Shown: in pieces, positions 1 to 7,024 of the stretch
Layout of the letters: every line of letters starts with the position of its first letter
How positions within the stretch are numbered: the stretch's first letter is position 1
Assembly: GCF_000619945.1 (NCBI RefSeq)
Contig: NZ_JHVC01000018.1
Coordinates: forward strand, 1-64,000
DNA length: 64,000 nt
Reading direction: 5' to 3'
Source of the DNA: Clostridium lundense DSM 17049
Lineage (GTDB): Bacteria; Bacillota; Clostridia; Clostridiales; Clostridiaceae
Translations under genes and position numbers: made by a program
The notes under the pieces: model-generated
The model's input: only the letters and a program-made list of their open reading frames with translations
What the model was told of the DNA's origin: nothing
Database searches by the model: none

Positions 1-243
1 ATATTTACTACGAATAGTTTTTTGTTTCTTTCCATTGCGTGCATTTTCTACATCAGTACGCTCATATGGAGAATACCCTAAATGGTTATCCATCTCAGCT
101 GCAAGCATGCTTTCAATAGTACCTCCAAGAAGGTCTTTTAATGCGTCTTGAATGTCCTCAGCAGATTGAATGTCATACTCCCTAATTAAATCAGCAATAA
201 TATTCTTTTTTCCCTCTGTTAATCTTTCTTTTCTTTTACCCAT
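1..243 (-). CDS. IS256-family (mutator type) transposase, N-terminal part, cut by the window edge
   Basis: The complement strand encodes 81 residues beginning MGKRKERLTEGKKNIIADLI and running through LLGGTIESMLAAEMDNHLGY and RNGKKQKT, the typical N-terminus of IS256/mutator transposases (about 400 residues), which carry a DDE nuclease domain further on. The ATG at 243 has a good upstream site (AGGAGGC on the minus strand). The reading frame is open to base 1, so the rest, including the DDE residues, lies outside the window. A DDE enzyme of this kind cuts and joins the ends of its own element. Whether the copy is intact cannot be judged here. Confidence 0.9.
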   Translation of the reverse strand, partial: MGKRKERLTEGKKNIIADLIREYDIQSAEDIQDALKDLLGGTIESMLAAEMDNHLGYSPYERTDVENARNGKKQKTIRSKY

Positions 244-326
244 AACAAAACAGCCTCCTATGATATTTATATTTTATCATAGAAAGCTGCTATATTTTGT
301 AATTTACAGACTTTTTTTCACAGGCT
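1..326 (-). mobile_element. IS256-family insertion sequence, left part with its 5' end
   Basis: Upstream of the transposase start lies a short leader containing an imperfect palindrome (TATGATA...TATCATA, 258-280). Beyond it is a stretch reading, on the minus strand, GTCTGTAAATTACA, which resembles the terminal inverted repeats of IS256-family elements. I place the element end near 300-326, but the exact terminus and target duplication cannot be set because the other end is outside the window. It sits about 15 bases from the stop codon of the next gene. Confidence 0.6.
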
Positions 327-341
327 CGTTTTTTTATGTTA

Positions 342-827
342 CTAAAAACTTCTTTTACTGAATGTACCCCTATCTATATGTAATTCAGCTTGAATATCTG
401 CGTTATCAAAACCAACTAGCTTTATACGATTATTTCCCTTTTTAATTGGTAATTTTATAGAAGTATTTTCTTTGTTTGAAGATTTTGCTGTATTCTCAAT
501 AAGAGTAATAACTTTATTATCTGGTGATATTAAAACAATTTTAGCTTTACCTTTTTTTACCAATAGCTTATAAGGTACTTCTAAATCCAAGTCTTTATCA
601 CTTTCATAATCCCATATAATTATGTGTCCAGTTAGCTTTAGTCTTCCTTTATACACATTTTTATCTACTGTTTCTTCACACCTATTTAGTGAAAAAGAAT
701 TATAGTCCTTAGCTATTTCACTGTTATTATTGTAAAGTATATTCATAGAAGTGTCAGCGCATCCTATTAATAGGGTGCCTATAATAATTGTCATAAAAAA
801 TAATAATAGTCTTTTTTTATAATGCAT
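342..827 (-). CDS. putative lipoprotein of unknown function
   Basis: A 161-residue protein when started at the ATG at 827, which has AGGGGGAAT just upstream; the frame is open further upstream but without a better site. The N-terminus MHYKKRLLLFF followed by a hydrophobic stretch and a lipobox ending LLIGC predicts lipidation and anchoring on the outer face of the membrane. The rest has alternating beta-strand-like segments and many lysines, and I do not recognise the family. The stop codon lies only about 15 bases from the likely end of the IS element, so the last few residues (FSKRSF) may have been altered by the insertion. Confidence 0.75.
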   Translation of the reverse strand: MHYKKRLLLFFMTIIIGTLLIGCADTSMNILYNNNSEIAKDYNSFSLNRCEETVDKNVYKGRLKLTGHIIIWDYESDKDLDLEVPYKLLVKKGKAKIVLISPDNKVITLIENTAKSSNKENTSIKLPIKKGNNRIKLVGFDNADIQAELHIDRGTFSKRSF

Positions 828-1034
828 TTTTATTCCCCCTAATATAAAACTATATAGAATTACTTCTATATAATACAAAATGTTGGTGCTGGTTAGCTGT
901 GAATTTGCACTAATAATGAAGTTTTATCTTATATTTTATAGAATGAAAAGTTAATGTAAATATTGAAAACTTTCATAAGTAAGTATATCATAATTAGTAT
1001 TTTTATGTAAAATGGGTTAACGAATTACAATGAA

Positions 1035-1077
1035 GCGTATGTAGATTTAGACAAGTCAAATCTATGTATGCTTTTTT
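1035..1077 (+). terminator. intrinsic-terminator-like hairpin without an upstream + strand gene
   Basis: A 14-pair stem (1035-1048 with 1058-1071, three of the pairs G-U) with a 9-base loop is followed by six T. The 342-base gap around it (828-1169) holds no convincing ORF. It could end a small RNA starting near 900-1000, or be what is left of a gene lost on the left. Confidence 0.5.
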
Positions 1078-1169
1078 ATCTTTAAGGAAATTATAAAATT
1101 TTAAATAGTTTTAAAAATTTCTGTATAAAAACTTCAATAAGCGACAATAATTAAGTTAGGAGGGATAGT

Positions 1170-1787
1170 ATGGAATTAAAAAATAAAAAAAGAATATATA
1201 TTGTTTTAGTTATTATGGTTTGTGCTATTATATTTAGCTTAAGTTATTATATAGCTATAGATAAAATAAAGAGCAACAATAAAGAAAATAGAGATGACAA
1301 AATACAAGTAAATAATGTAAATGATGAAATGGAAAAAATAGCTGTGCAGGGTAACGCAGACGAAAAAATATATCCTGAGACTTCTATTGTGTTTCAGATT
1401 AGATATAAAAAGAGTGGAGATAAAATTACAGAAAAAGCAGAAAAGGGCAAAAATATAAAGGAAAAAACAAGAAATACACTTGAGGAAAGATATAAAAAAG
1501 AAGATTATAAATTAGAAGAAGCATCGTCAGCAAAAATTGTATTAGTAAAAGAAGTAGACAAATATTCACCTAATAAATATGTTTTGGGTATAAAGGGAGA
1601 TTACATAGCCATTTTCAGAACAGATAGTACAGGAGAAATGTATATTGAAGATGAGGCAAAGGATGTAACAACTAAAAAGATTGATAATCTGAAGGAACAA
1701 GATATAAATCTTTTAACTAATGGTAATAGATATTTTCAATGTAATACACGAGAGGAAGCTTTATCACGCCTTGAGGATTATGATTAA
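1170..1787 (+). CDS. BofC C-terminal-domain protein
   Basis: A 205-residue protein with one N-terminal membrane segment (about residues 8-29, IYIVLVIMVCAIIFSLSYYI) and a lysine/glutamate-rich extracytoplasmic region. The last 70 residues (VLGIKGDYIAIFRTDSTGEM ... ITREEALSRLEDYD-like end) match the BofC C-terminal domain. In Bacillus, BofC is secreted into the intermembrane space of the sporangium and restrains the SpoIVB protease that controls pro-sigma-K processing, and bofC lies next to ruvAB there too. The neighbour relation supports the call. Clostridia lack the full Bacillus sigma-K checkpoint, so the exact role is uncertain. RBS AGGAGGGA precedes the ATG. Confidence 0.8.
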   Translation: MELKNKKRIYIVLVIMVCAIIFSLSYYIAIDKIKSNNKENRDDKIQVNNVNDEMEKIAVQGNADEKIYPETSIVFQIRYKKSGDKITEKAEKGKNIKEKTRNTLEERYKKEDYKLEEASSAKIVLVKEVDKYSPNKYVLGIKGDYIAIFRTDSTGEMYIEDEAKDVTTKKIDNLKEQDINLLTNGNRYFQCNTREEALSRLEDYD

Positions 1788-1808
1788 TAATCCTTAAGGT
1801 TTTTTTTA
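1769..1808 (+). terminator. rho-independent terminator overlapping the end of the bofC-like gene
   Basis: CCTTgAGGATTAT pairs with ATAATCCTtAAGG and is followed by eight T. The stop codon (1785-1787) lies in the loop, so the coding end and terminator are merged. Confidence 0.85.
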
Positions 1809-1877
1809 TTGAATAAAGTTTCTTATAATGGTAAAGTAATAGGTGATAATTTATTATAACAAGGGGCTGAAATTTAT

Positions 1878-2474
1878 ATGTATGAGTACATAAAAGGCGT
1901 CTTTAGAGGAATAAATAAAGACTATATAGTGGTAGAAAATAATGGTATAGGCTATAAAATATATACTTCTGGAAATACTTTAGCTAGTATGCCAAAGATA
2001 GATGAAGAAGTAAAACTATATTTACAGCAAATAGTTAGAGAAGATTTTATGGGGTTATATGGTTTTTATACTAAAGAAGAAAGAGATATGTTTAATCTTT
2101 TATTAACTATAAATGGAGTAGGTGCTAAAGCGTCTTTATCATTGCTTTCTATAAGTAGTATTTTAAATTTAAAGTATGCTATTCTTACTTCAGATGAAAA
2201 AACTTTAACCAGAGCTCCAGGTATAGGTAAAAAAACTGCTCAAAGGATTATACTGGAACTTGGGGACAAACTGAAAAAGGATGATTTATCAGGAGAAGTA
2301 AAAGCACAATTAGAAGAAAATAGTGAAATTATAGATAGATCTTCAGAAGCATTAGGTGCATTGATTTCTTTAGGTTACTCAGAGAAAGAAGCTAACAATG
2401 CATTAAAAGCAGTAGATAAAAATAGTTCACTAGAAGGAATAATAAAAGATTGTTTGAAATTTTTAATGAATTGA
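1878..2474 (+). CDS. ruvA: Holliday junction branch migration complex subunit RuvA
   Basis: A 198-residue protein of normal family length. An N-terminal OB fold (MYEYIKGVFRGINKDYIVVE) is followed by two helix-hairpin-helix motifs (LLTINGVGAKASLSLL near 75-90 and APGIGKKTAQRIILELG near 113-129) and a C-terminal helical domain that contacts RuvB. RuvA tetramers bind and hold open the four-way junction during recombinational repair. RBS AAGGGG lies before the ATG. ruvB follows after 13 bases in the same transcript. Confidence 0.97.
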   Translation: MYEYIKGVFRGINKDYIVVENNGIGYKIYTSGNTLASMPKIDEEVKLYLQQIVREDFMGLYGFYTKEERDMFNLLLTINGVGAKASLSLLSISSILNLKYAILTSDEKTLTRAPGIGKKTAQRIILELGDKLKKDDLSGEVKAQLEENSEIIDRSSEALGALISLGYSEKEANNALKAVDKNSSLEGIIKDCLKFLMN

Positions 2475-2487
2475 AAGGAGTAATATA

Positions 2488-3525
2488 ATGGATGATAGAT
2501 TTGTTACCCCTTCAAATATAGAAGAAGATAACGATATGGAATATAGCTTAAGACCACAAAGGCTTAAGGAATATATAGGACAAAAAAAGGTAAAAGAAAA
2601 GTTAGATATTTTTATAAAAGCTGCTAAAATGAGAGATGAAGCACTAGATCATGTTCTGCTTTATGGTCCTCCGGGTCTTGGAAAGACAACATTAGCTAAT
2701 ATAATTGCAAGAGAAATGGGTGGTAATTTAAAAATTACTTCAGGGCCTGCTATAGAAAGAGCAGGAGATTTAGCTGCAATTTTAACAAGTCTTAGTGATT
2801 ATGATGTGCTATTTATAGATGAAATTCATAGATTAAATAGGACCGTAGAAGAAATACTTTATCCTGCTATGGAGGATTATGCTTTGGACATAGTAATAGG
2901 AAAGGGAGCTTCTGCAAAATCTATTAGATTAGATTTGCCCAAATTTACTCTTCTAGGAGCTACTACAAGGGTAGGATTGTTGACATCTCCATTAAGAGAT
3001 AGATTTGGAGTGCTATGTCCTATGGAATTTTATGAAGAAGACGAATTAAAAGAAATAATTGTAAGATCTGCAGGAATATTAAACATAGATATAGAAGAAG
3101 AGGCAGCGTATGAATTAGCTATGAGGTCTAGGGGTACACCAAGAATAGCTAATAGAATCTTAAAAAGAGTTAGAGATTTTTCTCTTGTAAAAGGAAATGG
3201 AGTTATAGACTTAAAAACTGCTAAAGATGCCATGGAACTTTTAGAAATAGATAGAGAAGGGTTTGACAATATAGATAATAAGATTTTAACTGCAATTATA
3301 GATAATTTTGAAGGAGGGCCTGTAGGAATAGAAACCCTTTCTTATTTTATTGGTGAAGAATTAGACACGATTCAGGATGTATATGAACCATATCTCCTAC
3401 AAAAAGGTTTTATAATAAGAACTCCAAGAGGAAGAATGGCTACAGATAAAGCATATGCACACTTTAAAAGAATTAAGAGAGATAGGCTCGATATAGAGCA
3501 GTGTTCAATGGAAATTGATAACTGA
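2488..3525 (+). CDS. ruvB: Holliday junction branch migration DNA helicase RuvB
   Basis: A 345-residue AAA+ ATPase. Walker A is GPPGLGKT at 60-67, Walker B ends in DEIH (Asp111-Glu112), and sensor 1 lies in LLGATTR. A C-terminal winged helix follows (TPRGRMATDKAYAHF). RuvB hexamers pump DNA through the RuvA-bound junction. ATG with GAAAGGAG 8 bases upstream. It forms a two-gene unit with ruvA and ends in a weak terminator, with queA beyond. Confidence 0.98.
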   Translation: MDDRFVTPSNIEEDNDMEYSLRPQRLKEYIGQKKVKEKLDIFIKAAKMRDEALDHVLLYGPPGLGKTTLANIIAREMGGNLKITSGPAIERAGDLAAILTSLSDYDVLFIDEIHRLNRTVEEILYPAMEDYALDIVIGKGASAKSIRLDLPKFTLLGATTRVGLLTSPLRDRFGVLCPMEFYEEDELKEIIVRSAGILNIDIEEEAAYELAMRSRGTPRIANRILKRVRDFSLVKGNGVIDLKTAKDAMELLEIDREGFDNIDNKILTAIIDNFEGGPVGIETLSYFIGEELDTIQDVYEPYLLQKGFIIRTPRGRMATDKAYAHFKRIKRDRLDIEQCSMEIDN

Positions 3526-3544
3526 TTAATTCAGTTATTTTTTT
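3519..3544 (+). terminator. weak intrinsic terminator after ruvB
   Basis: TAACTGA and TCAGTTA form a 7-pair stem with a 5-base loop followed by seven T. The ruvB stop codon is inside the left arm. The low-GC stem suggests only partial termination before queA. Confidence 0.6.
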
Positions 3545-3567
3545 AATCATACAAAGGAGTTGGAACT

Positions 3568-4593
3568 ATGCAAGCAAAAGATTTTGATTACTATTTACCA
3601 GAAGAATTAATAGCACAATGTCCATTAGAAAAAAGAGATGAAGCAAGACTTATGGTCTTAGATAGGGAAAGTGGTGAAATTAAACATAAAATATTTAAAG
3701 ATATAATAGATTATTTAAATCCAGGGGATTGTCTTGTACTTAATGATACTAGAGTATTGCCAGCTAGATTAATAGGAGAAAAAGAAGATACTCATGGAAA
3801 AATTGAATTTTTGCTTTTAAAAAGAATAGATAAAGACACATGGGAAACGTTGGTTAAGCCAGGGAAAAGGGCTAAAATAGGAACTAAATTTTCCTTTGGA
3901 GAAGGAGAGTTAAAAGCAGAAGTAATAGATATTGGAGAAGAAGGAAGTAGAATAGTTAAGTTTGAGTATGAGGGCATTTTTGAAGAGGTTTTAGATAGAC
4001 TAGGACAAATGCCACTTCCTCCATATATAAAGGAAAAACTAGAGGATAAGGAACAGTATCAAACTGTATATTCTAAAGAGCAAGGATCAGCAGCGGCACC
4101 TACAGCAGGACTTCATTTTACAGAAGAACTTTTACAAAGAATAAAAGATAAAGGAATAAATTTAGCCTTTTTAACATTACACGTAGGACTTGGAACTTTT
4201 AGACCAGTAAAAGTAGAAGAAATAGAAGAACACCATATGCATTCAGAGTATTATAGAATGACAAAAGAAACCGCAGAACTTATAAATAATACAAAGAAAG
4301 CAGGAAAAAGAGTTATAGCAGTAGGAACAACTTCATGTAGAACTCTTGAAACTATAGGTAATGAAGCTGGAGAAGTGAGGGAACAATCAGGATGGACAGA
4401 TATATTTATTTATCCAGGATACAAATTTAGAATTGTAGATGCTTTAATTACTAATTTCCATCTTCCACAGTCAACTTTAGTTATGTTAGTAAGTGCATTA
4501 AGTGGAAGAGATAAAATAATAAATGCGTATAATATAGCGGTAAAAGATAAATATAGATTCTTCAGCTTTGGTGACGCTATGTTTATTAAGTAG
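3568..4593 (+). CDS. queA: S-adenosylmethionine:tRNA ribosyltransferase-isomerase QueA
   Basis: A 341-residue protein, usual length for QueA. It carries the family signatures MQAKDFDYYLPEELIAQ, VLNDTRVLPARL, GSAAAPTAGLHFTEELL and TLHVGLGTFRPV. The enzyme transfers and rearranges the ribosyl group of SAM onto preQ1 in position 34 of GUN-anticodon tRNAs, giving epoxyqueuosine. Its ATG follows AAAGGAG. The tgt gene, which inserts preQ1 just before this step, starts 14 bases downstream, so the two consecutive steps are in one operon. Confidence 0.97.
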   Translation: MQAKDFDYYLPEELIAQCPLEKRDEARLMVLDRESGEIKHKIFKDIIDYLNPGDCLVLNDTRVLPARLIGEKEDTHGKIEFLLLKRIDKDTWETLVKPGKRAKIGTKFSFGEGELKAEVIDIGEEGSRIVKFEYEGIFEEVLDRLGQMPLPPYIKEKLEDKEQYQTVYSKEQGSAAAPTAGLHFTEELLQRIKDKGINLAFLTLHVGLGTFRPVKVEEIEEHHMHSEYYRMTKETAELINNTKKAGKRVIAVGTTSCRTLETIGNEAGEVREQSGWTDIFIYPGYKFRIVDALITNFHLPQSTLVMLVSALSGRDKIINAYNIAVKDKYRFFSFGDAMFIK

Positions 4594-4607
4594 AAAGGAG
4601 CGTACAT

Positions 4608-5738
4608 ATGTATAAACTAATTAAAAAATGTGGAAAGGTAAGAAGGGGAGAATTTACTACACCTCATGGAACAATACAAACCCCTGTATTTATGAATGTA
4701 GGAACTTTAGGAGCTATTAAAGGGGCTGTTTCTTCTATAGATCTAAAAGAAATAGGCTGCCAAGTAGAACTTTCAAATACATACCATCTTCATTTAAGAC
4801 CTGGAGATAAGGTGATAAAACAAATGGGTGGTCTTCATAAATTTATGAATTGGGATAGACCTATTTTAACAGACTCAGGTGGATTTCAGGTATTTTCTCT
4901 TGCAGGTATAAGGAAAATAAAGGAAGAGGGAGTGTACTTTAATTCTCATATAGATGGAAGAAAAATATTTATGGGACCAGAGGAAAGTATGCAAATACAA
5001 AGCAATATAGCATCTACTATTGCGATGGCTTTTGATGAATGTATTCCTAATCCTTCTACTAGGGAGTATGTAGAAAACTCTGTAGCTAGAACTACAAGAT
5101 GGCTTGAAAGATGTAAAATTGAAATGGATAGATTAAATTCTTTACCAGATACAATAAATAAAAAGCAGATGCTTTTTGGAATAAACCAAGGTGGGACCTA
5201 TGATGATATAAGAATAGAACATGCTAAGACTATAGCTAAAATGGATTTAGATGGATATGCTATAGGAGGTCTTGCTGTAGGAGAAACTCATGAAGAAATG
5301 TATAGAATAATAGATGCAGTAGTTCCTCACCTACCAGAAGATAAGCCAATATATTTAATGGGAGTAGGACTTCCAAGTAATATATTAGAAGCTGTGGATA
5401 GAGGAGTAGACTTCTTTGATTGCGTTCTTCCAGCAAGAAATGGAAGACATGGTCATGTTTTCACTAAGGAAGGTAAGATTAATCTAATGAATGTTAAATT
5501 TGAGTTAGATGGAAGACCTATAGATGAAGGATGCCAATGTCCAGCATGTAAGCATTATTCTAGAGCATATATTAGACATTTATTTAAAGCAAAAGAAATG
5601 TTAGCTATGAGACTTTGTGTTTTACATAATTTGTATTTCTATAATAATCTTATGCAAGAAATTAGAGATGCTATAGATGGAGATTACTTCCCAGAATTTA
5701 AAGAAAGAAAGTTAAAGGAATGGGGAGGAAAAGCTTAA
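4608..5738 (+). CDS. tgt: tRNA-guanine transglycosylase (queuine/preQ1-forming)
   Basis: A 376-residue TIM-barrel enzyme of normal size. It contains the substrate-binding DSGGFQVFSLA, GINQGGTYDDIR, the nucleophile region FDCVLPARNGRHG, and the zinc site C-x-C-x2-C followed by His (CQCPACKHY and later HNLYFYNNLM). It swaps guanine 34 for preQ1 in tRNAs for Asn, Asp, His and Tyr. Good RBS (AAAGGAG) before the ATG. Co-transcribed with queA. Confidence 0.98.
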   Translation: MYKLIKKCGKVRRGEFTTPHGTIQTPVFMNVGTLGAIKGAVSSIDLKEIGCQVELSNTYHLHLRPGDKVIKQMGGLHKFMNWDRPILTDSGGFQVFSLAGIRKIKEEGVYFNSHIDGRKIFMGPEESMQIQSNIASTIAMAFDECIPNPSTREYVENSVARTTRWLERCKIEMDRLNSLPDTINKKQMLFGINQGGTYDDIRIEHAKTIAKMDLDGYAIGGLAVGETHEEMYRIIDAVVPHLPEDKPIYLMGVGLPSNILEAVDRGVDFFDCVLPARNGRHGHVFTKEGKINLMNVKFELDGRPIDEGCQCPACKHYSRAYIRHLFKAKEMLAMRLCVLHNLYFYNNLMQEIRDAIDGDYFPEFKERKLKEWGGKA

Positions 5739-5851
5739 TTTAGTGATATCTAAATTTTAAAGTTAATAAATTTTTTACATTAAGTTGGAAAATTTTACTT
5801 TACACTTTGATAAAGTGCTTATAAACTTATACTATGAGGGGAGGTGATTGT

Positions 5852-6292
5852 ATGACAATATTTGGAGAAACTTTAACTATAGCTGCAGCTAATCCACAAG
5901 GTGGGGCTTTAAGTTTATTTTTACCTTTTGTTTTAATGTTATTATTCTTCTATATAATTGTATATATACCAGAGAATAAAAGAAAGAAAAAATATAAGGG
6001 TATGTTAGAGTCTCTAAAAGTAAATGACGAGATTATAACAAAGGGCGGAATACTTGGAAAGGTTATAAATATACATGATACATTTATAATTTTAGAAACA
6101 GGACCAAGTAGAGCAAGGATAAAGTTAGATAAAAATGGAGTTCTTTCTATTCTAAATCCTTCAACTGTAGAGGAGAATGAGGAAAAGAAAGAAACCAAAA
6201 AAGAAAATAAGCATAAAGAAGAAGCAGAAGTAAAAGAAGAAGTTGGAGAAAACAATGAAAAAAATGGCGGAGTAGAATTTAAAGAAAATTAA
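5852..6292 (+). CDS. yajC: preprotein translocase subunit YajC
   Basis: A 146-residue protein. The frame also opens at 5834, but the purine-rich RBS GGGGAGGTGA lies inside that extension, so the ATG at 5852 is the start. One membrane segment (about 18-37, ALSLFLPFVLMLLFFYIIVY) is followed by the YajC core (KRKKKYKGMLESLKVNDEII TKGGILGKV, shown here in two parts). The C-terminus is an unusual Lys/Glu-rich tail of about 40 residues, mostly charged. YajC associates with SecDF, whose genes lie 2.3 kb downstream. Confidence 0.93.
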   Translation: MTIFGETLTIAAANPQGGALSLFLPFVLMLLFFYIIVYIPENKRKKKYKGMLESLKVNDEIITKGGILGKVINIHDTFIILETGPSRARIKLDKNGVLSILNPSTVEENEEKKETKKENKHKEEAEVKEEVGENNEKNGGVEFKEN

Positions 6293-6329
6293 ATACTTGA
6301 AGTTAATTTATAAATTTTTTTCTTCAATC

Positions 6330-6379
6330 ATAAAACACCTCTTTTTTACATAAATAGTAATATATAGGAGGTGTTTTAT
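6330..6379 (+). promoter_or_regulatory. inverted repeat that buries the ribosome binding site of the TIGR04086 gene
   Basis: ATAAAACACCTC (6330-6341) is the exact reverse complement of GAGGTGTTTTAT (6368-6379), a 12-pair stem with a 26-base loop. The right arm contains most of the AGGAGGTG site of the gene starting at 6382. When folded it would block initiation. No T-run follows, so it is not a terminator. Confidence 0.6.
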
Positions 6380-6381
6380 AT

Positions 6382-6747
6382 ATGGAAAAAACCAATTTTT
6401 TACCTATAGGATACGGTGTGCTAAGAAGTACCATTATAACGGTAATATTTATGATTGTATATGCAATTATAATGAGCTTTGTAGACATCGGAGAAAAAAC
6501 TAATGCTATATTTTATTTAGCTACTACAGTATTAAGTATAATGTATGGAAGTATATATGCAGTACGTAAAATTAATAAAAATGGATGGCTTACAGGATTA
6601 ATCGTTGCTATGATGTATATGCTAATAATCTATGTAGTATCATTAATAGCAGGGAATTCCCCTGATTTGCAATACAGGGGAATAGTAAGGGTTTTATTAG
6701 CATTAGCAGTAGGAGCATTATCTGGAATGCTAGGTATAAATATTTAA
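6382..6747 (+). CDS. TIGR04086 family integral membrane protein
   Basis: A 121-residue protein with four predicted membrane segments (about 14-34, 41-61, 69-89, 99-119) and short loops. The sequence pattern (YGSIYAVRKINKNGWLTGL, VLLALAVGALSGMLGINI) fits the clostridial family TIGR04086, commonly found between yajC and the SCIFF genes. The function is unknown. Its start is decided by a strong but hairpin-buried RBS 8 bases upstream. The four-segment layout is compatible with a small transport or envelope-stress protein, but nothing shows this directly. Confidence 0.8.
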   Translation: MEKTNFLPIGYGVLRSTIITVIFMIVYAIIMSFVDIGEKTNAIFYLATTVLSIMYGSIYAVRKINKNGWLTGLIVAMMYMLIIYVVSLIAGNSPDLQYRGIVRVLLALAVGALSGMLGINI

Positions 6748-6774
6748 TATTTACTTTATTTTATTATTGTTTTG

Positions 6775-6783
6775 TGTTATAAT
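6775..6783 (+). promoter_or_regulatory. extended -10 promoter of the SCIFF gene
   Basis: TGTTATAAT is a perfect extended -10 element 37 bases before the SCIFF ATG. No good -35 is present at the right distance, which is common with extended -10 promoters. Confidence 0.5.
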
Positions 6784-6819
6784 CAAACCGAAATAGCCTA
6801 GAGGAATGGAGGAGTTTAA

Positions 6820-6957
6820 ATGAAACATATAAAAACTATTAACAAATCAAATATAAAAGACAGCTTAAAGAAACCAGGCTGTAAGGAATGTGCAAACTCA
6901 TGCCAGTCAGCATGTAAAACTTCTTGTACAGTTGCAAATTTAGCTTGCGAAAATTAG
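6820..6957 (+). CDS. scfA: SCIFF ranthipeptide precursor (six cysteines in forty-five residues)
   Basis: Exactly 45 residues with six Cys at 21, 24, 28, 32, 36 and 43. It opens MKHIKTINKSNIKDSLKKPG, followed by the Cys region (KECANSCQSACKTSC and LACEN). This matches TIGR03973, a peptide nearly universal in Clostridia. The maturase encoded next joins Cys sulfurs to other residues by thioether links. RBS GGAGG sits 8 bases before the ATG. A hairpin between this gene and the maturase gene would allow more peptide than enzyme to be made. The biological role of the product is not settled. Confidence 0.96.
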   Translation: MKHIKTINKSNIKDSLKKPGCKECANSCQSACKTSCTVANLACEN

Positions 6958-6962
6958 TATAA

Positions 6963-6989
6963 AAAGCAGTAACTTTAAGTTACTGCTTT
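6963..6989 (+). terminator. attenuator-like hairpin between SCIFF peptide and maturase genes
   Basis: AAAGCAGTAACTT and AAGTTACTGCTTT form a perfect palindrome right after the peptide stop codon, followed by AAATTT rather than a clean T-run. It most likely acts as a partial terminator and mRNA 3'-end stabiliser. Confidence 0.65.
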
Positions 6990-7024
6990 AAATTTAGTTG
7001 TAAATTAGTTGGGAGGAAAAGAAA

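Noticed and set aside
170..361. 63-codon + strand ORF over the IS element
   Set aside because: It is antisense to the transposase start and IS end and has no RBS.
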